Of a DNA stretch of 64,000 nucleotides, positions 8,471-16,473 are shown in pieces (within the stretch, counting starts at the first letter, position 1; the number at the start of each line of letters is the position of its first letter). The stretch spans positions 26,811 to 90,810 of the forward strand of contig NZ_JAVHUY010000042.1 in NCBI RefSeq assembly GCF_031085175.1, written 5' to 3'. This DNA comes from Phytohabitans maris (lineage in GTDB: Bacteria; Actinomycetota; Actinomycetes; Mycobacteriales; Micromonosporaceae). A program made the position numbers and the translations under genes. Below the pieces are notes generated by a model. It had not been told where the DNA came from, did not search any database, and saw only the letters and a program-made list of their open reading frames with translations.

Positions 8471-9286
8471 ATGATGGGGTGCGTGGCTCATCTGCACTCG
8501 GTGCCGGCGCGCCCCCATCCGCGGCCGTGCGAGACGTTCAGCGGGCGGGCGCACCCGCGGCTGCGGCCGTACGTGCTCGGCTACGCCGGCTTCCGCTCCG
8601 GCGACGGCGCCGCGCTGGCGCACCGGGTCCTGCCGATCAACTCGACCACGATGATCGTGGACTACGCGGCCGGCGGGCGGGTGGTCACCGGGCCGCGGAG
8701 CGCTCCGGCCGTCTTCGAGCGGACCCGGTGGGGGCACGGGGTCTGCGTCGGGCTCACGCCGCTCGGGGCGAGCGCGCTGCTCGGCGTACCCATGCGGGAG
8801 CTCGCCGGCGGGTCCGTCCCGCTGGCCGACCTGCTCGGCCACGACGGCGAGATCCTGGCCGAGCGGCTCGACGCCGCGCCGGACTGGCCGGCGCGGTTCG
8901 CGGTACTCGACGAGCTGTTTTCCGCGCGCCTGGACCGCGACGGCGGGTGGGCGGCGGACGGCCTGGCGCTGCGGGCCTGGGCGCGGCTGCAGGAGCCGGG
9001 CGCGCCCCGGGTGGGCGCGCTGGCCGCGGAGCTGGGGGTGAGCCGGCGCGGCCTGGAGGTGCGGTTTCGGCGGCAGGTCGGGCTCTCGCCGGCCACGGTC
9101 GCCCGGGTGGCCCGCTTCCAGCGGGCGGTGTGGCTGCTCGCCGCCGGCCGCGACCTGCCCGCGACCGCCCAGGACAGCGGGTACGCGGACCAGCCGCACT
9201 TCAACCGCGAGGTGCGCGCGATGGCCGGGCTGACCCCGGGGCAGCTCTGCGCATTCCTTCAATACCGGGAGCTCGCGCCCCGCTAG
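8471..9286 (+). CDS. AraC-family transcriptional regulator
   Basis: A protein of about 271 residues. Residues about 15-160 form an N-terminal sensing domain of the kind found in short AraC regulators (LRPYVLGYAGFR, then GVCVGLTPLGASALLG). The C-terminal 100 residues hold the double HTH (VGALAAELGVSRRGLEVRFR and TAQDSGYADQPHFNREVRA). In-frame starts are ATG at 8471 and 8474 and GTG at 8483; none has a clear ribosome binding site, so the first is reported. The SDR gene follows after 10 bp and is likely co-regulated or its target. Confidence 0.8.
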   Translation: MMGCVAHLHSVPARPHPRPCETFSGRAHPRLRPYVLGYAGFRSGDGAALAHRVLPINSTTMIVDYAAGGRVVTGPRSAPAVFERTRWGHGVCVGLTPLGASALLGVPMRELAGGSVPLADLLGHDGEILAERLDAAPDWPARFAVLDELFSARLDRDGGWAADGLALRAWARLQEPGAPRVGALAAELGVSRRGLEVRFRRQVGLSPATVARVARFQRAVWLLAAGRDLPATAQDSGYADQPHFNREVRAMAGLTPGQLCAFLQYRELAPR

Positions 9287-9296
9287 CGTCCGCCGT

Positions 9297-10016
9297 ATGA
9301 GCCTTTCCGGTAAGACGGCACTGGTGACCGGCGGTACCCGGGGGATCGGCCGGGCGGTCGTGCGGCGGCTGGCCCGCGACGGCGCGCGGGTCGTGTTCAC
9401 CTACCGGGACAGCGCCGCCGCGGCCGAGGATCTGGCCGGCGAGCTGCCCGCAGCGGTGGCGGTCCGCGCCGACCAGGCGGAGGTCGGCGCGGTGGCGCAG
9501 ATGTTCGCGCCGGTGCGGGACGGCCTCGACATCCTCGTCAACAACGCCGCCGTCAACCCGCGGCGGCCGCTCGCCGAACTCACCGCCGCCGACTTCGACC
9601 GGGTGATGACCGTCAACGCCAAGGTTCCGGTACTGGCGATGCGCGAAGCGGCCGCGCTGCTGCGCGACGGCGGCACTATCGTCAACATCTCCACGCTCAA
9701 CACCGTGCTGCCGGCGCCCGGGCACGCGCTCTACGGGGCGAGCAAGGCGGTGCTGGAGCAGTTCACCGCCGTGGCCGCCCGCGAGCTGGGCGGGCGCGGC
9801 ATCACGGTGAACGCGGTCTCGCCCGGCGCCACCGACACCGATCTGCTGCGCGGCACCAACCCGCCGGAGAACCTGGAGCGGGTACCGGCGATGACGGCGC
9901 TGGGGCGGCTGGGCACGCCGGACGACATCGCCGCCGTGGTCGCGTTCCTCGCCGGCCCGGACGGCCGCTGGATCACCGGCCAGAACATCCGCGCTACCGG
10001 CGGCTTCCTCCTCTGA
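9297..10016 (+). CDS. Short-chain dehydrogenase/reductase
   Basis: A 239-residue cytosolic NAD(P)-dependent oxidoreductase of the classical SDR type. TGGTRGIG (residues 11-18) binds the cofactor, NNAA marks the core strand, and the catalytic Ser-Tyr-Lys triad is in NIST and YGASK. The closest broad match is the FabG-like group, but it stands beside an AraC regulator rather than fatty-acid genes, so its substrate is unknown. A TAGCGT box 7 nt before the ATG may allow separate leaderless transcription. Its last 23 bp overlap the convergent DedA gene. Confidence 0.85.
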   Translation: MSLSGKTALVTGGTRGIGRAVVRRLARDGARVVFTYRDSAAAAEDLAGELPAAVAVRADQAEVGAVAQMFAPVRDGLDILVNNAAVNPRRPLAELTAADFDRVMTVNAKVPVLAMREAAALLRDGGTIVNISTLNTVLPAPGHALYGASKAVLEQFTAVAARELGGRGITVNAVSPGATDTDLLRGTNPPENLERVPAMTALGRLGTPDDIAAVVAFLAGPDGRWITGQNIRATGGFLL

Positions 10017-10719
10017 ATCGCCGCGTCCGGTAGACCGTGCCGCGCGGCTCCGCGGCGTTCCTCGCCCGCCGCCGGCGCGCGAGGCGGGTGACGACGAACC
10101 ACCCCACGGCCAGCGCGCAGGCGACGATCACGACCTTCTGGAACGCGCCGGCGTACCCCTCCACCGACTGCCAGTTCTCGCCGAGCAGGTAGCCGGCCAT
10201 CACGAAGAGCGTGTTCCAGATCAGGCTGCCCGCGGCGGTGTAGAGCAGGAACCGCCCGACCGGCATCCGCTCCACGCCCGCCGGTACCGAGATCAGGCTC
10301 CGGAAGATCGGGATCATCCGCCCGAAGAACACCGCCTTGCCGCCGTGCCGCGCGAACCACGCCTCGGTCCGGTCGACGTCGGCGACCTTCACCAGCGGCA
10401 GCCGCGCCGCGACCGCCCGGATCCGCTCCCGCCCCAGCGCCACGCCGACGTAGTAGAGGGCGAGCGCCCCGAGCACCGAGCCGAGCGTGGTCCAGGCGAT
10501 CGCGCCGGCCAGGCTCATCTCACCCCGGCTCGCGGTGAACCCGGCGAGCGGCAGGATCACCTCGCTGGGGATCGGCGGGAAGAGGTTCTCCAGCGCCACG
10601 GCCAGCCCGGCGCCGGGCCCGCCGAGCCGCTCCACGAGGTCGGTGACCAGCCCGACCAGGCCGCCTTCCGGCGGGTCGGAGCGCCGGGACAGGACATCGG
10701 TGTACGCCGCCAAAGTCAT
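9994..10719 (-). CDS. DedA-family membrane protein
   Basis: A 241-residue integral membrane protein of the DedA/VTT superfamily, whose members are thought to act as lipid flippases coupled to the proton gradient. The key re-entrant motif is visible as ENLFPPIPSE (about 44-53), followed by GRMIPIFRSLISVPAG (about 134-149), which carries the conserved arginine. Several hydrophobic helices span residues 35-75, 150-175 and 190-210. A strongly basic tail follows. TAGCGT ends 6 nt before the ATG, suggesting a leaderless transcript. The 3' end overlaps the convergent SDR gene. Confidence 0.88.
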   Translation of the reverse strand: MTLAAYTDVLSRRSDPPEGGLVGLVTDLVERLGGPGAGLAVALENLFPPIPSEVILPLAGFTASRGEMSLAGAIAWTTLGSVLGALALYYVGVALGRERIRAVAARLPLVKVADVDRTEAWFARHGGKAVFFGRMIPIFRSLISVPAGVERMPVGRFLLYTAAGSLIWNTLFVMAGYLLGENWQSVEGYAGAFQKVVIVACALAVGWFVVTRLARRRRARNAAEPRGTVYRTRRFRGGSRR

Positions 10720-10871
10720 GCCTCGACGCTATGAACGGCCATTGCCGGTAACCATGAGGCCGACCTCCGGATCGACTGCGGAAAACCCCAGTGGCGGCTC
10801 GCGGCGGGGTCGCCCGGCGGGCAGTATCGGTGGGTGCGAACCATCGCCCGTGGAGCCGGCAGGGAGGCGAC

Positions 10872-11642
10872 GTGAGCGTCGAGGAGCGGCTGCCGGGCGG
10901 GAGCACCGGCGGCGCCGTCCGGGTCGGCGACACGGTGCGCCGGGCGGCCGGGCGGTGGACGCCGGCCGTGCACGCCCTGCTGCGCCACCTGGAGTCCGTC
11001 GGCTTCGACCGGGCCCCGCGCGCCCTCGGCTTCGACGAGCGGGGGCGGGAGGTGCTCTCGTACCTGCCGGGCGAGGTGGTCGGCGACGCGCGGCCGTGGC
11101 CCACCTGGGTGTACGGCGAGCACGCGCTCCGCGAGGTGGCCGGCTGGCTGCGCGAGTACCACGACGCCGTGGCCGGTTTCGTCCCGCCCGCCGACGCGGT
11201 GTGGCGCGAGGGCGGCACCTGGCGGCCGGGGCTGATCGTCGGGCACAACGACGCGGCGCCGTACAACGCGGCCTGGGCGGACGGGCGGCTGGCCGGCTTC
11301 TTCGACTGGGACTTCGCCTCCCCGGTGACCCGCGAGTACGACCTCGCGTTCACCGCGTTGGCCTGGGTGCCGCTGCACGCCCGCCGGGTCGTGGGGGAGG
11401 AGGGCTTCACCGCCTTCGCCCAGCGCCCGGCCCGGCTGCGGCTGATGCTCGACGCGTACGGGTGGACCGGCCCGCTCGCTCCGTTCATCGAGACCGTGCG
11501 GCGGCGGGTCGCCGACTCGGCCCGGGGCATCCGGCGGATCGCGGCGGACGGCGACCCGGCGTACGTGATGATGCTCGAGCACGGCGTCGACACCGACCTG
11601 GAGACCGCGGCGGACGAGCTCGCCGACTTCCCGACCGGCTGA
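10872..11642 (+). CDS. Aminoglycoside-phosphotransferase-like small-molecule kinase
   Basis: A 256-residue protein with the APH/choline kinase fold. The GTG start has GGGAGG 5 nt upstream. The Brenner-type catalytic loop is VGHNDAAPYNAAW (HxDxxxxN) and the metal-binding aspartate lies in FFDWDFAS. The N-terminal lobe is short and lacks an obvious glycine loop. This family includes antibiotic kinases as well as kinases for sugars, choline or thiamine; nothing nearby tells which, so resistance should not be assumed. Divergent from DedA. Confidence 0.78.
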   Translation: MSVEERLPGGSTGGAVRVGDTVRRAAGRWTPAVHALLRHLESVGFDRAPRALGFDERGREVLSYLPGEVVGDARPWPTWVYGEHALREVAGWLREYHDAVAGFVPPADAVWREGGTWRPGLIVGHNDAAPYNAAWADGRLAGFFDWDFASPVTREYDLAFTALAWVPLHARRVVGEEGFTAFAQRPARLRLMLDAYGWTGPLAPFIETVRRRVADSARGIRRIAADGDPAYVMMLEHGVDTDLETAADELADFPTG

Positions 11643-12174
11643 GCGCCTGCCGAGGCGGCCCCGAGCAGCACGATCGTCCCGGTGCCGGCGCGCCCGGCCG
11701 GCGGGAAGTGCGCGGCTGACCCGCCGAGTCTTTCGCCGTAAAAAACAAAAGTGTGGCTGGTCCTAGCGGAAGATGTAGACATCTCGATGGCAAGTCCGCT
11801 AGGGTCTGACAACGTTAGTCGCATCGAGGTGGCCGGCGGCGCGGTGGCCTCGAGTCCGAGGGTTGTGTCCTTGCCGGGGGAGTGGCACCTCCTTGACGAT
11901 GGCATAGCCTGCTGTCGATATTGGCGCGTCGGCGCGCGCCCTGGCCGCACCACGTCAGCCCGGCCCGGGGTCGGCTCTCTCCGGTAGTCACCGGCTGGCG
12001 CTCAACCGCCGACAAGCTCCACCCCACGACCCAGAAACCCCCCTGCCCGCGTGCGGGCCGGCGGCCGACACCGCCCGGCTCGGCACCGCGGGTCGGCTGA
12101 CGCTGCGCGCGTAACGCGATCCGTCCACTGTGCACGTCCGCCGGCAGAAGACTCGCGAAAGGTTGTGTCGGACA
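11643..12174 (+). other. 532-bp leader/promoter region before the secreted oxidase operon
   Basis: No gene is supported here. Two things are visible. First, CCTAGCGGA (11762-11770) and TCCGCTAGG (11795-11803) form a perfect 9-bp stem whose loop contains a smaller AGATGT/ACATCT stem; it may end the kinase transcript or act in a leader. Second, TTGACG (11893-11898), 18 bp, GATATT (11917-11922) is the best sigma70-like promoter and would give a leader of about 245 nt before the ATG at 12175. The stretch around 11730-11830 is less GC-rich than its surroundings, as promoters often are. Confidence 0.4.
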
Positions 12175-15100
12175 ATGCCACTCATCCCTGTGCGGCGCGG
12201 CCGCCGGAGACCACCCCGGGGGCCGAGCCGGCCGCTGACGGTGTTCGCCGCGGTCGCCGTCCTGCTGGTGAGCTCCGTACTGGCCGCCGCGCCGGTGAGC
12301 GCCCGCCCGGTGGACGCCGCGCCCGCCGCGGCACCGGGGCAGCTCCTGGCCCAGACTCTTACGTGGACCGCTGGCGACAGCACCCAGGCCTACGCCTCCG
12401 CGCCCACGACCGCCGTCGCGGGACCGACCACCATCGTCTTCGAAAACAGCCAGGCCACCGGTAACACCACCGGGATGCAGCACACGCTCACGTTCGAGAC
12501 GGGCGACCCCCGGTACAACAGCGACGTCAACGTCAACATCCTGGCCGACCCGTTCGACGCCAACCAGGGCCGGCACACGGCGGACGTGACGCTCACCCCG
12601 GGCACGTACCGGTACTTCTGCGCGATCCCCGGGCACGGCACGATGACCGGGCTGCTCGTGGTGAGCGGCGGCGGCGAGGACACCACGCCGCCGACCGTGA
12701 CCGCGCAGGTGACCGGCGAGCGCAACGACGACGGCGACTACGTCGGCGCCGCGACCGTCACGCTCGACGCCACCGACAGCGGCTCCGGCGTGTCCAAGGT
12801 GGAGTACGCGGTCGACGGCGGGGCGTACGGCACGTACTCCGGCCCGGTGACCGTCAACGCGGTCGGCAACCACACGGTCAGCTACCGCGCCACCGACGTC
12901 GCCGGCAACACCTCGGCGCCGCAGTCGGTGTCGTTCACCGTCGTGGACGAGCCGGACCCGGACACGACCGCCCCCACGGTGACCGCGTCGGTGACCGGAA
13001 ACCGGGACGGAAACGGCGCCTACATCGGGACGGCCACGGTGACGCTCTCCGCCACCGACACCGAGTCCGGTGTGGACACCGTCGAGTACTCGCTGGACGG
13101 CGCGGCGTACGCCGAGTACACCGCCCCGCTCAGCGTCACCGCGGTCGGGCAGCACACCGTCAACTACCGGGCCACCGACGTCGCCGGCAACACCTCCGCG
13201 CCGCAGGCCGTGTCCTTCGCCGTCGTCGACGAGCCCGACCCGGACACCACACCGCCCACGGTGAACGCCCAGATCGCCGGCGAACCCGACGGAGAGGGCA
13301 ACTACATCGGCGGGGCCACGGTGACGCTCTCCGCCAGCGACGCCGAGTCCGGTGTGGACCGCGTCGAGTTCTCGCTGGACGGCCAGCCCTACGCGGTTTA
13401 CAGCGCGCCGGTCGCGGTCAACCAGCCGGGCCAGCACACGGTCAGCTACCGGGCCACCGACAACGCCGGCAACACCTCGGCGCCGCAGTCGGTGTCGTTC
13501 ACGGTCGTCGACGACTCGGAGCCGGACACCACCGCGCCGACGGTGACCGCCGCGCTCACCGGACAGCAGGACGGCGACGGCGCGTACGTCGGCGCCGCCA
13601 CGGTCACGCTCACCGCCACCGACGCCGAGTCCGGTGTGGAGAGTGTGGAGTACGCGCTGGACGGCGGGGCGTACGCCGCGTACACCGCCCCGGTCACCGT
13701 CAACACGGTGGGCCAGCACACGGTCAGCTACCGCGCGACCGACGCCGCCGGCAACACCTCGACGGCGCAGTCGGTGTCGTTCACGGTCGTGGCGCCGCAG
13801 CAGGACACCGACCCGCCGGCCGTGAGCGCCACGGTCACCGGGCAGCGGGACGCCAACGGCGCGTACGTCGGCGCCGCCACCGTCACGGTCACCGCCACCG
13901 ACGCCGGCTCCGGGGTCGACCGGGTGGAGTACTCGCTGGACGGCGGGGCGTACGCCGCGTACACCGCGCCGGTGACGGTCAACCAGCCGGGCCAGCACAC
14001 GGTCGGCTACCGGGCCACCGACAAGGCCGGCAACACGTCGACCGCGCAGTCGGCCTCGTTCAGCGTGGTCGCGCCGCCCGGCGACACCACGCCGCCCACC
14101 GTGACCGCGGTGGTCTCCGGGCAGCTCGACGGCAGCTGGTCCTATGTGGGCAGTGCCACCGTCACGCTGACCGCGGCCGACACCGGCGGCTCCGGGCTGC
14201 TCCGCCTCGAGTACGCGCTCGACGGGCGGGGCTACATCGTCTACACCGGACCGGTCACGGTGAACACTCCCGGGCAGCACACGATCAGCTACCGGGCCAC
14301 TGACCGGGCCGGCAACGTCTCGACCACCGGCTCGACCGTGTTCAACGTCGTCGAGAGCGGTGCCCCGCCGATGACCTGCCGGGTTGCCGACACCCGGGCG
14401 ACCGTCTGGATCGGCACGAAGAACAGCGGCGTGCCCAACCGCCTGGTCTCCGGCGGCTGCTGGATCAACAACCTGATCGAGGACGAGAAGCCGTGGGCCA
14501 CGGCCGCCGACTTCATCGCCCACGTCCAGGAGGTCGCCGAGCACCTGCACCACCGCGGCGTCGTCACCAACCAGCAGCGCAACACGCTGGTCCGCACCGC
14601 CCGCGAGTCGGGCGTCGGCAAGCCGGACGACAAGCAGGGCTACCAGCCGCTGCTGGACCGCACGACCGCCTCGTACAACCTGTGGGAGCACGTCGGCGCC
14701 GGCGGCTTCCGGCGCAACGCCGACGGGTCGATCACCAGCCAGGCGGTCGACGGGCTCGGCATGCTGTGGTTCCCGGTCCGGGAGTACGGCGACTTCTCGC
14801 TCAAGCTCCAGTGGCGGGACGACGCGCCGGGTGACGGCCGGGTCAACAGCGGCGTCTTCGTCCGCTTCCCGCAGGTGCACCAGCACCCGCAGGAGCCGCG
14901 CCCCGAGTGGGTCGCCATCAAGTACGGCCACGAGCTGCAGATCTTCGACCGAGCCGACGGCGACATGTACAAGAGCGGGTCGGTGTACGGCTTCGACCGG
15001 GTCGACCTGGCCGGCGCGGACGTCACGCCGAAGGGCACCTGGAACGACTACGAGATCCGGGTGGTGGGGCAGCACTACTCGCTGTTCCGCAACGGTGTGC

Positions 15101-15270
15101 TCGTCAACGAGTACGTGAACGCGCCCGGCGCGGTCTTCGACCCGCCGCGGCCGGACGACCCGGGCACCGACGGCCGGCAGCACACCACCGGCTACATCGG
15201 ACTGCAGAACCACGGTGCCACCGACATCGTGAGCTTCCGCAACATCCGGATCGCCCCGCTGACGCCGTGA
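12175..15270 (+). CDS. Secreted cupredoxin / six OmpL47-type repeats / 3-keto-disaccharide hydrolase (DUF1080) protein
   Basis: A 1031-residue exported protein. The ATG at 12175 is followed by a twin-arginine-rich N-region and a hydrophobic core, with cleavage near residue 43. Residues about 50-165 are a plastocyanin-like cupredoxin with a type 1 copper set: His in MQHTLTF and Cys/His/Met in CAIPGHGTM. Six near-identical 93-94 residue OmpL47-type Ig-like modules follow. Next is a Cys-framed domain of about 95 residues shared with the third gene of the operon (CRVADTR ... GGCWINNLI), and last a DUF1080 concanavalin-like domain (about 840-1031; GLGMLWFP, NSGVFVRFP, GYIGLQNHG), a family known to cleave 3-keto glycosides. 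The next gene starts 14 bp downstream. Confidence 0.85.
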   Translation: MPLIPVRRGRRRPPRGPSRPLTVFAAVAVLLVSSVLAAAPVSARPVDAAPAAAPGQLLAQTLTWTAGDSTQAYASAPTTAVAGPTTIVFENSQATGNTTGMQHTLTFETGDPRYNSDVNVNILADPFDANQGRHTADVTLTPGTYRYFCAIPGHGTMTGLLVVSGGGEDTTPPTVTAQVTGERNDDGDYVGAATVTLDATDSGSGVSKVEYAVDGGAYGTYSGPVTVNAVGNHTVSYRATDVAGNTSAPQSVSFTVVDEPDPDTTAPTVTASVTGNRDGNGAYIGTATVTLSATDTESGVDTVEYSLDGAAYAEYTAPLSVTAVGQHTVNYRATDVAGNTSAPQAVSFAVVDEPDPDTTPPTVNAQIAGEPDGEGNYIGGATVTLSASDAESGVDRVEFSLDGQPYAVYSAPVAVNQPGQHTVSYRATDNAGNTSAPQSVSFTVVDDSEPDTTAPTVTAALTGQQDGDGAYVGAATVTLTATDAESGVESVEYALDGGAYAAYTAPVTVNTVGQHTVSYRATDAAGNTSTAQSVSFTVVAPQQDTDPPAVSATVTGQRDANGAYVGAATVTVTATDAGSGVDRVEYSLDGGAYAAYTAPVTVNQPGQHTVGYRATDKAGNTSTAQSASFSVVAPPGDTTPPTVTAVVSGQLDGSWSYVGSATVTLTAADTGGSGLLRLEYALDGRGYIVYTGPVTVNTPGQHTISYRATDRAGNVSTTGSTVFNVVESGAPPMTCRVADTRATVWIGTKNSGVPNRLVSGGCWINNLIEDEKPWATAADFIAHVQEVAEHLHHRGVVTNQQRNTLVRTARESGVGKPDDKQGYQPLLDRTTASYNLWEHVGAGGFRRNADGSITSQAVDGLGMLWFPVREYGDFSLKLQWRDDAPGDGRVNSGVFVRFPQVHQHPQEPRPEWVAIKYGHELQIFDRADGDMYKSGSVYGFDRVDLAGADVTPKGTWNDYEIRVVGQHYSLFRNGVLVNEYVNAPGAVFDPPRPDDPGTDGRQHTTGYIGLQNHGATDIVSFRNIRIAPLTP
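12683..14361 (+). repeat. Six tandem Ig-like (OmpL47-type) coding repeats
   Basis: Each unit is 93-94 codons, beginning TTPPTV or TTAPTV and carrying the marks YVGAATVTL, SGV, VEY-LDGGAY, GQHTVSYRATD and AGNTS. Units 4 and 5 are the most alike, with long stretches of near-identical DNA, which points to recent duplication or gene conversion. They act as a spacer between the copper domain and the catalytic end. Confidence 0.85.
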
Positions 15271-15284
15271 GATTGGGAGCCAAA

Positions 15285-16457
15285 GTGAACGCGAGAAGGG
15301 GACTCGTCCTCGCGGTACTGCTGGTGACGCTCGCGGTCGCGGGCGGGCTGGCCCGTGCCGGTGGGAGCGGCCCGGGATCCGCTGCCGGTGCCGGCACGAG
15401 TGGGGTGGCCGCCGTCAACGCGGCGGCGGCCGCCCCCGCCGGGGCCGAGCGGCCCGGTGGCTGCACCGCCATCGACCGCCGGATGAGCCTGTACGCGGTG
15501 GAGCTGCCGAAGGACCCGGTCACCAACCAGGTCCGGCTCGGCTACGGCCTCACCCCGGAGACGGCCTCGTACCCGGGGCCGCTGATCGAGATGATCGAGG
15601 GGCAGTGCCTCGCGATCACCCTCTACAACCAGGTGCCGGCGGCGACGCTGGAGGCGCTGCGCACCGACCCCAACCACCCGGTCGGCGTGTCGCTGCACAC
15701 GCACGGGGTCAAGTACACCCAGCTGTCCGACGGCACCGTGCACAGCAACTCGTTCGTGCCGCCGGGCGGGTCGCGCACCTACATCTGGTACGCCCAGCCG
15801 CGCAACACGACCACCGGCGCCCAGGGCACGGCCGGCTACTGGTGGTACCACGACCACGTGGTCGGCGGGCCGCACGGCACGGTGGGCATCCGCTCCGGCC
15901 TCTTCGGCGGGGTCGTCGTGCGCCGGCAGGGCGACCCCCGGCCGGACCGCACGTACGTGCTGGCCTTCGGCGACCGGCAGACCATCAACCTGCGGCGCAG
16001 CAGCGAGGCCGACACCTGTGACGAGGAGAACCCGGTGCCGGGCCCGACCTGCGTGGTCGCGCAGGTCGGGGAGAAGGTCGAGTTCCTCGTCATCGGCATC
16101 GGCGACGACATGCACACGTTCCACGTGCACGGCCACTCCTGGGCGGACACCCGCACCGGCGTGGTCGAGGGGAGCGCCGCGATCGTCAACTCGGTACCGA
16201 TCATCGACAACAAGACCGTCGGCCCCGGCGACACGTTCGGCGCCCGGGTGATCGCCGGCGAGTCGGTCGGTCCCGGCCACTGGATGCTCCACTGCCACAT
16301 GCAGTTCCACTCCGACCTCGGCATGTCCACGACGTTCCACGTCCTGGACGAGAACGGCGCGATGACAGCGCACGCCGGCCACGCACCGGGAAACCCGGTC
16401 CAGGCCGCACCGGCAGACGGCGGCCAGGCACCGGCCGCCCACGGAAACCACGGTTGA
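15285..16457 (+). CDS. Secreted two-domain multicopper oxidase (laccase-like)
   Basis: A 390-residue exported copper oxidase. The GTG has GGGAG 5 nt upstream and lies 14 bp after the previous gene. All four copper-binding segments are present: HTHG (about 138), YHDH (about 189), HTFHVHGH (about 276) and HCHMQFHSDLGM (about 336), giving the type 1 Cys/His/His/Met site and the type 2/type 3 cluster. The size fits two-domain laccases, which work as trimers and reduce O2 to water with electrons from a donor. An N-terminal signal peptide and a His-rich, Ala/Pro/Gly-rich tail (HAGHAPG ... HGNHG) frame the fold. Context suggests the donor may be the operon's own dehydrogenase via the cupredoxin. Confidence 0.9.
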   Translation: MNARRGLVLAVLLVTLAVAGGLARAGGSGPGSAAGAGTSGVAAVNAAAAAPAGAERPGGCTAIDRRMSLYAVELPKDPVTNQVRLGYGLTPETASYPGPLIEMIEGQCLAITLYNQVPAATLEALRTDPNHPVGVSLHTHGVKYTQLSDGTVHSNSFVPPGGSRTYIWYAQPRNTTTGAQGTAGYWWYHDHVVGGPHGTVGIRSGLFGGVVVRRQGDPRPDRTYVLAFGDRQTINLRRSSEADTCDEENPVPGPTCVVAQVGEKVEFLVIGIGDDMHTFHVHGHSWADTRTGVVEGSAAIVNSVPIIDNKTVGPGDTFGARVIAGESVGPGHWMLHCHMQFHSDLGMSTTFHVLDENGAMTAHAGHAPGNPVQAAPADGGQAPAAHGNHG

Positions 16458-16473
16458 TCCCGGAGGAGACGAG

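Noticed and set aside
10872..11642. Calling the APH-like gene an aminoglycoside resistance determinant
   Set aside because: The kinase loop alone does not define the substrate, and no resistance context is present.
12683..14361. Reading the OmpL47-type repeats as an outer-membrane protein
   Set aside because: The name comes from a spirochaete protein; here the modules are soluble Ig-like spacers in an exported protein of a Gram-positive-type organism.
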